64,000 bases of DNA from Pyrofollis japonicus (lineage in GTDB: Archaea > Thermoproteota > Thermoprotei_A > Sulfolobales > Pyrodictiaceae), in NCBI RefSeq assembly GCF_033097485.1, contig NZ_AP028634.1, positions 1,417,126 through 1,481,125 on the forward strand, written 5' to 3'. Below are positions 56,658 through 64,000 of the stretch, in pieces; the first letter of the stretch is position 1; the number at the start of each line of letters is the position of its first letter. The notes beneath the pieces are model-generated. The model was not told the origin of the DNA. It ran no database searches and worked only from the letters and a program-made list of their open reading frames with translations. Made by a program: the position numbers and the translations under genes.

Positions 56658-57989
56658 GTGTTGGCTCTAAGGCTCTCTGAGCGAAAATATGTCGCAGAGG
56701 TATTGGCTGAGGGAAAGATTGGAGAGAAATACGTTGTAGCAGGATGGGTTGACACTATCCGCGTCCACGGCAAGCTAGTATTCATTATCTTAAGGGATAG
56801 GACCGGAAAGATGCAACTAGTTGTTAAAAAGAACGTATCAGAACATGCATGGGAACTTGCAAGAAAGCTCACCGTTGAGAGTGTTATCGGCGCCAAAGGC
56901 ACACTTGTAGAAAGTAAGGCTGCACTAGGAGGTAAGGAAATAGTTGTTGAAGAACTAGTTGTTTATTCAAAAGCCGAGCCGCTTCCCATCGATATAAAGG
57001 ATCATACAAAGACCACCCTGGCAAAAAGGCTTGATTGGCGATTCCTTGACCTACGTAATCCTAGAAATCAACTAATATTTCTAGTTGAAGCAGAAATGTC
57101 GAAAGCAGCGCGTGACTTCTTTTATAGCAATGGCTTTGTCGAGATATATACATCAAAAATTGTTGGAGCAGCGACAGAGGGTGGGGCAGAAGTATTTAGC
57201 ATAGTCTATTTCGACAAGCCAGCTTTCCTCGCACAGTCTCCACAGCTATATAAGCAGATGGGCGTAATATCAGGGTTCGAGAAAGTATTCGAGATAGGAC
57301 CCGCGTTCAGAGCCGAACCGCATCATACGACAAGGCATCTCACAGAATACACCAGTGTCGACTTTGAAATGGGCTTCATAGATAGCTTTGAAGATGTCAT
57401 GAAGGTTGCGGAAAGAGCTGTGCTCTCTATGATCCAGCGCGCGATCGACAAGTACGGTAAGAAGGTAAATGAGTACTTCCCGTCGGCCCTCCAAGAGGTT
57501 CCAAAGGATATTCCAAGGATTAGCATAAGAGAGGCCTATAAGCTACTAAAACGTGAAGGCATTCATGTAGAGGAAGGCGATGATCTCAGCAGTGAAGCCG
57601 AGAGAAAACTTGGAGAGATAGTGCTACGTGAATATGGTAGTCCCCTAGTCTTTGTAACAGAGTATCCCTGGAAGGTACGCCCATTCTACACCATGAGGAA
57701 AGAAGATGAGCCTGAATGGACCTATAGCTTCGACTTGTTGTTCAGAGGGCTAGAAATAGCGACAGGCGGGCAGCGTGAGCACAGATACGAGGTATTAATT
57801 AAACAACTCGAAGAGAAAGGCCTAAACCCGAAGAACTTTGAGTGGTACCTTGCAATGTTCCGATACGGTGCTCCGCCTCATGGAGGTGCCGGTATAGGAT
57901 TAGAACGTGTAGTTATGCAGTACCTAGGTCTGTCAAATATACGTGAAGCAAGGCTCTTGCCAAGAGACCCTGAAAGATTAGTACCATAA
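56658..57989 (+). CDS. aspS: Aspartyl-tRNA synthetase
   Basis: Class IIb synthetase. The N-terminal OB anticodon domain begins with [19 protein letters not shown]; motif 2 is [19 protein letters not shown] and motif 3 [17 protein letters not shown]. From GTG 56658 (or TTG 56661, with AGGGG upstream) the protein has 443 residues, the family norm; a frame back to 56544 is non-conserved and lies upstream of the promoter. Whether it also charges tRNA-Asn cannot be decided from the sequence. Confidence 0.93.
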   Translation: MLALRLSERKYVAEVLAEGKIGEKYVVAGWVDTIRVHGKLVFIILRDRTGKMQLVVKKNVSEHAWELARKLTVESVIGAKGTLVESKAALGGKEIVVEELVVYSKAEPLPIDIKDHTKTTLAKRLDWRFLDLRNPRNQLIFLVEAEMSKAARDFFYSNGFVEIYTSKIVGAATEGGAEVFSIVYFDKPAFLAQSPQLYKQMGVISGFEKVFEIGPAFRAEPHHTTRHLTEYTSVDFEMGFIDSFEDVMKVAERAVLSMIQRAIDKYGKKVNEYFPSALQEVPKDIPRISIREAYKLLKREGIHVEEGDDLSSEAERKLGEIVLREYGSPLVFVTEYPWKVRPFYTMRKEDEPEWTYSFDLLFRGLEIATGGQREHRYEVLIKQLEEKGLNPKNFEWYLAMFRYGAPPHGGAGIGLERVVMQYLGLSNIREARLLPRDPERLVP

Positions 57990-57997
57990 TCTCTCGC

Positions 57998-58057
57998 AAT
58001 ATCAGCCCCCAGCGCCTCTTCACGACTAGTCTGCGTCGTCTAGCCTCATCATCCATG
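57998..58057 (-). ncRNA. Candidate C/D box sRNA (minus strand)
   Basis: Minus strand order: ATGATGA (58046-58052), 12-base guide, CAGA as D', six bases, GTGAAGA as C', 11-base guide, CTGA (58002-58005). Box spacing is close to ideal. A partial match (10 of 11 with two G-U) exists to 23S at 20644-20654, too weak to call. It lies between aspS and ahbD, antisense to the intergenic region. Confidence 0.5.
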
Positions 58058-58138
58058 CATGGACTTTATTTTTGGTGCAAAGCTAATAAGGGTGCCTTTA
58101 CTTCAACATCTGTTAACTACGTGGAAGGTGAAGATTGA

Positions 58139-59368
58139 ATGCATGGCAGAGACTCATGGCCATTTGACGAGAAGCCGCTGCTTGTATTCTGGGAAACAAC
58201 TAAGGCATGCATGCTTGCATGTAAACACTGTCGTGCCTCTGCTATACTAAAACCTCTGCCTGGAGAATTGAGTACAGATGAAGGGAAGAAACTCATAGAC
58301 GATATAGCTGAATTCGGCAAACCAAGTCCAATTCTCGTCTTTACTGGCGGAGACCCCCTAATGCGAAAAGACATATGGGAGTTAGTGGACTATGCTCTCA
58401 GCAAGGGAATTAGAGTTGCTCTTGCACCAGCTGTAACAGAGCTTCTGGGAAAATCCATTGACATAATTGCAGACAAGAAGCTAAGTGTCAGCATAAGCCT
58501 CGACGGAAGTAGGCCCGAAATACACGACAATATAAGAGGAATAAAGGGTCATTTTCAAAAAACAATCAACATTCTGAAATTGATGGTTGAGAAAGGTATA
58601 CGTGTACAAGTCAATACAGCGGTAATGCGGGATAACGTAGAGGACCTAGCAGATATAGCAAAGCTCCTAGCCGACATCGGAATAAAGACTTGGGAAGTAT
58701 TCTACCTAATACCGGTTGGACGTGCCCAAAAGGAACTTGATCTAACGCCCCAAGAATGGGAGGATGTCAGTAACTTCTTATTCGATGTCTCAAAATACGG
58801 AATTGTTGTCAGGACAACCGAGGGTCCAATGTTTAGAAGAATAGCGCTGACGAGGCTCCTACTTGAAAGTATGGGTGTTGATTATCGCAAAGTAATGAAG
58901 CTTGGTCCTCTCTACGAGAAGCTTGAGAGAAGACTAAGAGAGCTCTTAGGCGAGCCCCGCACAAAGCCTATGGTGTCTACTGTTGGGACGCGTGACGGAA
59001 AAGGCATAATATTTGTGGCATATGACGGAACTGTTTATCCTAGCGGATTCATGCCTTACCCCCTAGGCAATGTTAGGAGTAAAAGCCTAGTAGAGATATA
59101 CCGTGAGAATCCTGTTCTCAAAAAGATACGCGCAGCAGAATTTAAAGGAAGGTGTGGTGTTTGCGAATTTAGAGATATCTGTGGCGGTAGCAGGGCCAGA
59201 GCATATGTGCTTAAAGCTGACCCGCTGGGCGAGGACCCGGCATGCCCGTACGAGCCCGGAGAATTTACCAAGCTGGTAGAAAAACTAGGTGCTGATATCC
59301 AAAAATACAAGTCGATTATTCAAGGACTAGAGTTAGTTCTTCCTCTTAAGCCTAGACAGGAGGGCTGA
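58139..59368 (+). CDS. ahbD: Radical SAM heme synthase AhbD-like
   Basis: A 409-residue radical SAM/SPASM enzyme. The SAM cluster motif is CMLACKHC (about 24-31), then GGDPL, and the C-terminal SPASM cluster has CGVCEFRDICGG and CPYEPG. In the siroheme route AhbD removes two propionate carboxylates of Fe-coproporphyrin III to give heme. I assign AhbD here and AhbC to the third gene by overall pattern; the two could be swapped. ATG 58139 has GGAAGGTGA upstream. It starts a three-gene operon. Confidence 0.78.
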   Translation: MHGRDSWPFDEKPLLVFWETTKACMLACKHCRASAILKPLPGELSTDEGKKLIDDIAEFGKPSPILVFTGGDPLMRKDIWELVDYALSKGIRVALAPAVTELLGKSIDIIADKKLSVSISLDGSRPEIHDNIRGIKGHFQKTINILKLMVEKGIRVQVNTAVMRDNVEDLADIAKLLADIGIKTWEVFYLIPVGRAQKELDLTPQEWEDVSNFLFDVSKYGIVVRTTEGPMFRRIALTRLLLESMGVDYRKVMKLGPLYEKLERRLRELLGEPRTKPMVSTVGTRDGKGIIFVAYDGTVYPSGFMPYPLGNVRSKSLVEIYRENPVLKKIRAAEFKGRCGVCEFRDICGGSRARAYVLKADPLGEDPACPYEPGEFTKLVEKLGADIQKYKSIIQGLELVLPLKPRQEG

Positions 59369-59375
59369 ATGCAAT

Positions 59376-60335
59376 ATGGACGAACTTACTAAGAAGTTGT
59401 TAATGGAGCTTCAGTATAAGTTCCCTTTAAATCCTAGACCATTTAGCGTTGTAGGTGAAAGGCTAGGGATAAGCGAGGATGAAATAATAGAGCACCTCAA
59501 ACGCCTCAAGGAGCAAGGCATATTGAAGCGAATAGGCTTCTACGTGAACTATAAGGCGTATAGACAAGTCGCTGCGCTTGTAGCATTCAGAACAGACAAT
59601 CCTGACGAGCTTAATAAGTTAATACTTAGAGAATTCATAACTACACATAGCTACATACGAAACCATCCGTACTACAACCTATGGGTCGTTGTAAGAGATA
59701 AGGGTCGTGAAATTATTAAAGAAAAAATCACAAGGATCGCAGAGCAGGGTAAAGCTGACTTCGTCATCTTGTGGAGCAAGAAAGTCTACCGACTCAGTGT
59801 CAAATATGACTTGTACCGAGGCACCAGCTGGGCTGGACCATATAGTGTGATAAAAGAGAACCCTCCAACTCCGAGCGAGCTCGGATTAAGCACCGAGCTT
59901 GTAAGCGGCTTCCGTTCGCTTCCAATAACGAAGCGGCCATATAAAAATCTGGCAGAAAAGCATGGAATAAGTGAAGAAGAACTAGTAAAAATAGTTGCTA
60001 TGCTTCTTGAGAAAGGAGTTCTAGGTGATCCCGGTGCAGCCTTAGATGGACATAAGGCAGGCTTTACCTATAATGCAATGGTAGTTATGGAGCCCCGTGC
60101 TAGCGAGCACGAAACATGTAAGTGGATTATAGACAATATTCCCGAAGCAACTCACGTTGTCCTTCGGGAGCCTTGGCCGCCGGGCAAGTGGAGACATGTC
60201 TGCTATATGATGATTCACGCTAAAGATTCTAGCTTGTTGAAACCAGTTTACGAAAAAATCGAGAAAAGCCCACTAATAAAAGACTATTTACCCATTATTA
60301 GTCTAAGAGATCTCCTTCCTGGAGTAATTAGATAG
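59376..60335 (+). CDS. ahbAB: Fused siroheme decarboxylase AhbA-AhbB
   Basis: AhbA and AhbB are Lrp/AsnC-like proteins that together decarboxylate siroheme to 12,18-didecarboxysiroheme; they are usually separate. Here one 319-residue protein holds both units. Unit 1 (about 1-150) has an HTH-like start (PRPFSVVGERLGISEDEI) and IRNHPYYNLWVVV. Unit 2 (about 160-319) repeats the pattern (PITKRPYKNLAEKHGISEEEL) and ends with EPWPPGKWRHVCYMMIHA. It starts 7 bp after ahbD and is 10 bp from ahbC. Confidence 0.82.
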   Translation: MDELTKKLLMELQYKFPLNPRPFSVVGERLGISEDEIIEHLKRLKEQGILKRIGFYVNYKAYRQVAALVAFRTDNPDELNKLILREFITTHSYIRNHPYYNLWVVVRDKGREIIKEKITRIAEQGKADFVILWSKKVYRLSVKYDLYRGTSWAGPYSVIKENPPTPSELGLSTELVSGFRSLPITKRPYKNLAEKHGISEEELVKIVAMLLEKGVLGDPGAALDGHKAGFTYNAMVVMEPRASEHETCKWIIDNIPEATHVVLREPWPPGKWRHVCYMMIHAKDSSLLKPVYEKIEKSPLIKDYLPIISLRDLLPGVIR

Positions 60336-60345
60336 GTGGTACAAA

Positions 60346-61533
60346 GTGATACCCGTAACCGTAATGGTGACAGGCAAAGGAACCGTATCCACGCGCATAA
60401 AGGGGCACTACGGTCCACGAAAGCCGTCAAGATTCAGCGACATTTTACGCCCCATAGTGTTCTGGAATATCACCTACAAGTGCAATCTGCGCTGCATCCA
60501 CTGCTACATAAGCGCTGGCCTATACGATGATCGATACGAGCTATCAACAGATGAGGCAAGAAGAGTTGCAGAGGAAATGGTCAAGATAGGGATACCACTT
60601 GTCATACTCTCTGGAGGCGAGCCCTTAGTAAGAAAGGACTTCTGGGATATAGTTGAGCCCATGGCGAATAAGCAACGGCCAAAGCTATCACTGAGCACTA
60701 ATGGAACACTCATAACGCGTGACGTTGCGCAACAACTGGCATCGTATGGATTCGTCTATGTAGGTGTTTCAATAGATAGTATAATTCCTGCCCGTCATGA
60801 CGAATTTCGCGGAGTAAAGGGTGCGTTCGAGGCAGCAGTTAAGGGGATAAAGAACGCAATAGATGCCGGTATCGATGTCGGAATAAGAACAACAATAACT
60901 AAATATAACGTAGACGAGGTGCCGGACATACTAAAATGGGCCCATGATAACGGGATAAGAAGGGTGAGCCTATACATACTCGATACAGTTGGTAGGGGTG
61001 CTTTCATTAAAGACCTACTACCGAGTCACGAACAGTTAAGGAAGCTTGCATCAACACTGATAGAGGAAGCACGAAAATACGCAGATGAGATGGAGATTCT
61101 AATAGTACGTGCACAGTTCCTAGGCATTTACATAGCCTCGTTGCTTGCCAGGAATAGAGAGGAGTTTCTCCAATATCTTAGAATGCTAGACGCACAGGGT
61201 AACTGTGGAAGAAAAAGCGTAAGCATTTACCCGGACGGAGAGGTAAAGCCGTGCCAATTCATAGACTGGGTAAGCCTAGGCAATGTTAGAGAGAAACCGC
61301 TCTCCGAAATACTAACGCCGAGCAATCCTAACCTTAAGCCATTCATAAATATCGAGAAATACCTTAGAGGACAGCGCTGCGGCAAATGTCCATTCCGGCG
61401 TATATGCGGTGGAGGCAGTAGAGGAAGAGCGCTTGCGCTTACAGGGGACGAGTGGGGCGACGATCCGCTGTGCTTTATAGACTATAGTGAAATAGCGAAA
61501 AAGTACGGCATATCGGAAGAGGAACTGCTATAA
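60346..61533 (+). CDS. ahbC: Radical SAM AhbC-like didecarboxysiroheme deacetylase
   Basis: AhbC removes two acetate side chains from didecarboxysiroheme to give Fe-coproporphyrin III. The 395-residue protein has the radical SAM motif CNLRCIHC (about 48-55), LSGGEPL, VGVSIDS, and a SPASM end with CGRKSVSIYPDGEVKPCQF and CGKCPFRRICGGGSRGRA. GTG 60346 follows GGTGGT. It completes the heme operon; siroheme synthesis genes are not in the window. Confidence 0.82.
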   Translation: MIPVTVMVTGKGTVSTRIKGHYGPRKPSRFSDILRPIVFWNITYKCNLRCIHCYISAGLYDDRYELSTDEARRVAEEMVKIGIPLVILSGGEPLVRKDFWDIVEPMANKQRPKLSLSTNGTLITRDVAQQLASYGFVYVGVSIDSIIPARHDEFRGVKGAFEAAVKGIKNAIDAGIDVGIRTTITKYNVDEVPDILKWAHDNGIRRVSLYILDTVGRGAFIKDLLPSHEQLRKLASTLIEEARKYADEMEILIVRAQFLGIYIASLLARNREEFLQYLRMLDAQGNCGRKSVSIYPDGEVKPCQFIDWVSLGNVREKPLSEILTPSNPNLKPFINIEKYLRGQRCGKCPFRRICGGGSRGRALALTGDEWGDDPLCFIDYSEIAKKYGISEEELL

Positions 61534-61548
61534 GGCATCGACTGACCT

Positions 61549-62310
61549 CTAGCACGGTTTCTTAACGCCTTTTCTCTCAGCAAGCTCTCTAAGGAGCGGT
61601 ATTTCTCTGAACTTTTCACAGCTAAGCAATTCCCATAGTATACCCTTTGGTCTTTCCTCTCTTGATTCAACCTTAATGATTCTAGTAGGTGTAACAATAT
61701 AATCTACAGTAAGGTCGTACGGGTCTCGAGGTATAGGCTCACTAAGCACTTGTAGATCATGAACTGTTGTTGCTATGGGTGTTGAGTCTGTTACTAGTCC
61801 TAGTTCCCGCATTATTGCGTACTCTATCTCTGCATAGCCTTCTCCCTTCCCGATTCTGTGGCCCTGCATGTCTACAGCAACGGAGCCCGATACGATGAAA
61901 TCTATGCCGCCAAGCCTCTTCAGCTCCTCGATTCCTATCTTTCTGCCGAGCTGGAATGCTCCTCGAATAGTTGCTGCTTTTTCATACATTGCTGGAGGTA
62001 TTTTCCCGGGATCGAGGAGAATAAAGCCTTCGCGCAGCCTCGGTGTAGCCATGACTACTAGCTTACCTTGCTTGAGCGCAAGCAGTCTTACCCATTTTTG
62101 GGGCGAGTCGGGATTAACTTTGATAATCCTAGCTCTCTTCCACTCCTCTAGGCTTGCAAGCCTATAAGCAGCCTTTTCCGCTCCTTCGAAATTTGGTATT
62201 CTGCCATATACTGGGCGCGGAAACCTTGCAACGCCTCTTTCTTCAAGTAGTCTCCATATTCTTTTTCTTATAGAGTCTTTGACCTCTCTGGTTCTAGACT
62301 TGCTGGACAT
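61549..62310 (-). CDS. 5-formyltetrahydrofolate cyclo-ligase family protein
   Basis: Converts 5-formyl-THF to methenyl-THF in classic members. The 253-residue protein has RKRIWRLLEERGVARFP, MATPRLREGFILLDP, FIVSGSVAVDMQGHRIGKGEGYAEIEYA (key GKGxGYxE region), and ATTVHDLQVL. Crenarchaea often use other C1 carriers, so the real substrate may be a modified folate. It overlaps nothing and lies 3 bp after the nuclease gene. Confidence 0.85.
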   Translation of the reverse strand: MSSKSRTREVKDSIRKRIWRLLEERGVARFPRPVYGRIPNFEGAEKAAYRLASLEEWKRARIIKVNPDSPQKWVRLLALKQGKLVVMATPRLREGFILLDPGKIPPAMYEKAATIRGAFQLGRKIGIEELKRLGGIDFIVSGSVAVDMQGHRIGKGEGYAEIEYAIMRELGLVTDSTPIATTVHDLQVLSEPIPRDPYDLTVDYIVTPTRIIKVESREERPKGILWELLSCEKFREIPLLRELAERKGVKKPC

Positions 62311-62313
62311 GGC

Positions 62314-63036
62314 TTAGACACCGAGTTTTGATAAAAGTGAATTAAGTCTTTCAATATCGTTTTCAAGGGTTTCAATAAGGCCTTGAAGCCTATATCTAGC
62401 TAGGAGCAAGAGTGCAAGTAAGCGTATGGAGCGGTATCCTCCTCTCCTTGCAAGAGGTGAAAGTGAACGAAGCCAAGCAACTACTCCGACAACCTCTTTC
62501 ACATCCTTGTTGAGCAGGCGGGAAGCCTCATGGATCGAATCTGTGGATGCAATTGCTTTAATATAGTCTAGGTACTCTGTTCTCGGCTTTATGGTGGGGT
62601 CAAGTAAGATACGAATCGCCTCTGAGAAGGCTTCGAACGAAGCCCCATAAACTATTTCTTCTAATTCCTCGGCATCTACGAGAAACACATCGCTAAGCTC
62701 AATAACTTTTACCCCTAGTTTCTCGGCAACAATCTTTGCAGCGTCGTCGGCGAATCCCTTACAAATAGCAAGAGGCTTCATTCCAAGGAGCTTTGCATTA
62801 CTATAGACTTGCCTTACACCATGTACATCTAACCGTCCAGCTTTAACCTCAACGGCATAATACTCGTTATCTGGACCTATAGCTATGGCATCAACCTCGC
62901 CTACCTCAACATCATCAATAACGATTCTCTTATGTGTCTCAATAATGCGGTATCCCATTTCCTCTAGTAACCTAAAGGCGATTCGTTCACTTGCATGCCA
63001 TCTACGTTTGCCACTGAGCTCCTTAAGCCCTGACAA
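62314..63036 (-). CDS. RecB-like PD-(D/E)XK nuclease
   Basis: A 240-residue archaeal RecB-family nuclease. The active site is GEVDAIAIGPDN followed by YYAVEVKAGRLDVHGVRQV (Asp, then Glu-x-Lys), near residues 46-75. The C-terminal half is helical. Such proteins may act in repair or recombination; no partner is evident. It is divergent from the deoxyhypusine synthase gene and co-directional with the cyclo-ligase gene 3 bp downstream. Confidence 0.82.
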   Translation of the reverse strand: MSGLKELSGKRRWHASERIAFRLLEEMGYRIIETHKRIVIDDVEVGEVDAIAIGPDNEYYAVEVKAGRLDVHGVRQVYSNAKLLGMKPLAICKGFADDAAKIVAEKLGVKVIELSDVFLVDAEELEEIVYGASFEAFSEAIRILLDPTIKPRTEYLDYIKAIASTDSIHEASRLLNKDVKEVVGVVAWLRSLSPLARRGGYRSIRLLALLLLARYRLQGLIETLENDIERLNSLLSKLGV

Positions 63037-63129
63037 GGCAAAGTGGCCTCATAGACCCAGCTCTCTTCTATGCGGGTTGGCTTTAAAGTCTGTTTAATTA
63101 GAATGTGTACATCATTGGGGTGGGTGTTG

Positions 63130-64000
63130 GTGAAGGCTGATAGGGAGGAATTCTTAAAGGAGCCGGTAAGTGATGTGAAGGTAACAAAGTCAATGAGCAT
63201 AACAGATCTAATAGAAGCTTATAATAAAATACACGGGTTTATGGCTGGCCATCTCGTTAGAGCAATAGAGATTCTACGAAAATGCCTTCAAGACTCAGAT
63301 CTAAGAGTAATATCATTTACCGCAAACCTGGTGGCCACCGGGCTGCGCGGCATCTTTACCCAACTTATTGAGAAAGGTGTATTCAACCTAGTAGTTACTA
63401 CATGCGGTACAATAGATCACGATATTGCAAGATCCTTTGGTGGAACGTATTATAAAGGCTATTTTGAAGCTGATGATCGCATGCTTAGGGATCTTGAAAT
63501 ACACAGGCTAGGCAATGTGTTTATACCGGTAGAAAACTATGGGCCTCTTATCGAGAAGGTTGTATATAGTACGCTTGACGAGCTTGACCGTAATAAAGAA
63601 TGGGCTATATATGAGATATTAGATGAGATAGGGAAGAGAACTAACGACGAGAATAGTATTTTGAGGGCTGCGCATCTGCACGGTGTACCAATAATAGTTC
63701 CAGGTTACCTTGACGGCGCATTTGGCACAGCACTATTTACTTATACACAGATACATAAGGATTTACATGTAAACCCGTTTAAGGACGAGGAAGTAATGGC
63801 GGAGAAATTCTTTCACTCAAAGAAGGCAACAGCCCTAATAATAGGTGGAGGGATTAGCAAGCATCACACAATATGGTGGGCACAGTTTAGGGAAGGCTTA
63901 GATTGCGCAGTATATCTTACAACAGCAGTAGAATATGACGGAAGCCTCAGTGGAGCCCATCCCAGGGAGGCCATTAGCTGGGGCAAGATAAGGCCGGAGG
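63130..64000 (+). CDS. dys: Deoxyhypusine synthase (cut at the window edge)
   Basis: The first hypusine enzyme: it transfers aminobutyl from spermidine to the aIF5A lysine. 290 codons are visible. Signatures: VTKSMSITDLIEAY, FTANLVATGLRGIFTQLIEKG, VVTTCGTIDHDIARS, GRAAHL-like RAAHLHGVPI, and near the end GGGISKHH, which contains the active-site Lys. The start is GTG 63130 after GGGGTGG; GTG 63124 is possible. Its substrate aIF5A is encoded at 8.9 kb. The C-terminus lies beyond 64000. Confidence 0.94.
   Translation, partial: MKADREEFLKEPVSDVKVTKSMSITDLIEAYNKIHGFMAGHLVRAIEILRKCLQDSDLRVISFTANLVATGLRGIFTQLIEKGVFNLVVTTCGTIDHDIARSFGGTYYKGYFEADDRMLRDLEIHRLGNVFIPVENYGPLIEKVVYSTLDELDRNKEWAIYEILDEIGKRTNDENSILRAAHLHGVPIIVPGYLDGAFGTALFTYTQIHKDLHVNPFKDEEVMAEKFFHSKKATALIIGGGISKHHTIWWAQFREGLDCAVYLTTAVEYDGSLSGAHPREAISWGKIRPE

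Overview
The window is chromosomal DNA from a hyperthermophilic crenarchaeon, most likely of the Desulfurococcales (Pyrodictiaceae-like is a guess, not proven). The evidence is a linked 16S-23S rRNA pair with no spacer tRNA and no linked 5S, RNAP subunit F, ribosomal proteins L10e and L21e, aIF5A with deoxyhypusine synthase, PCNA, Nop5/fibrillarin, Sec61-beta, the enzymes of archaeal ether-lipid synthesis, GTG/TTG starts, and overlapping genes. rRNA, tRNA and RNase P RNA are very GC-rich against moderate-GC coding DNA, as expected at very high growth temperature. No prophage, IS element or CRISPR array was seen.

Layout. 0-9.4 kb: a minus-strand translation and RNA-modification block (aIF5A; SRP54, TrmY-like, Pus10, L21e, RpoF, DUF655, KsgA, HemK-like, TrmJ, Trm14-like, L10e). 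9.4-19.2 kb: tRNA-Asp, a surface-anchored GxGYxYP protein, an AEC transporter, a BadF-type kinase, a nitrilase, TauE/SafE, tungsten GAPOR, a CBS protein and a MazG-like protein. 19.3-24.4 kb: the minus-strand rRNA operon with three nested processing stems. 24.4-30.3 kb: a KaiC-like ATPase, a possible CARF protein, MazG, GGGP synthase, Elf1, RNase P RNA, tRNA-His, tRNA-Ala and unassigned structured DNA. 30.3-35.1 kb: a six-gene MoxR/DUF58 membrane cluster ending in a 52-residue protein. 35.1-41.8 kb: Sec61-beta, TiaS, an Lrp-type RAM domain, Tsr3, tRNA-Leu, an HTH protein, a COG2112 kinase, CCA-adding enzyme and an HD protein. 41.8-42.2 kb: an apparent small-RNA cluster. 42.2-57.9 kb: lipid enzymes, PCNA, MTAP, Taw3, Nop5-fibrillarin, AspRS and several proteins of unknown function. 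58.1-61.5 kb: an alternative heme operon (AhbD, an AhbA-AhbB fusion, AhbC). 61.5-64 kb: a formyl-THF cyclo-ligase family protein, a RecB-like nuclease and the start of deoxyhypusine synthase.

The genes form a few connected themes. rRNA and tRNA maturation is represented by KsgA, Tsr3, Nop5/fibrillarin with candidate C/D guide RNAs, RNase P RNA, Pus10 with a TrmY-like partner, TrmJ, Trm14, TiaS, Taw3 and the CCA enzyme. Ether-lipid synthesis is nearly complete (GGPP synthase, GGGP synthase, DGGGP synthase, geranylgeranyl reductase). Hypusination has both enzyme and substrate at opposite ends of the window. The most interesting items are: C/D-type RNAs whose guides are complementary to the rRNA in the same window; a 25-bp plus 11-bp inverted repeat that encloses the whole rRNA transcript; unassigned GC-rich folded elements near tRNA genes; the AhbA-AhbB fusion; and altered motifs in KsgA, the HemK-like enzyme and TiaS.
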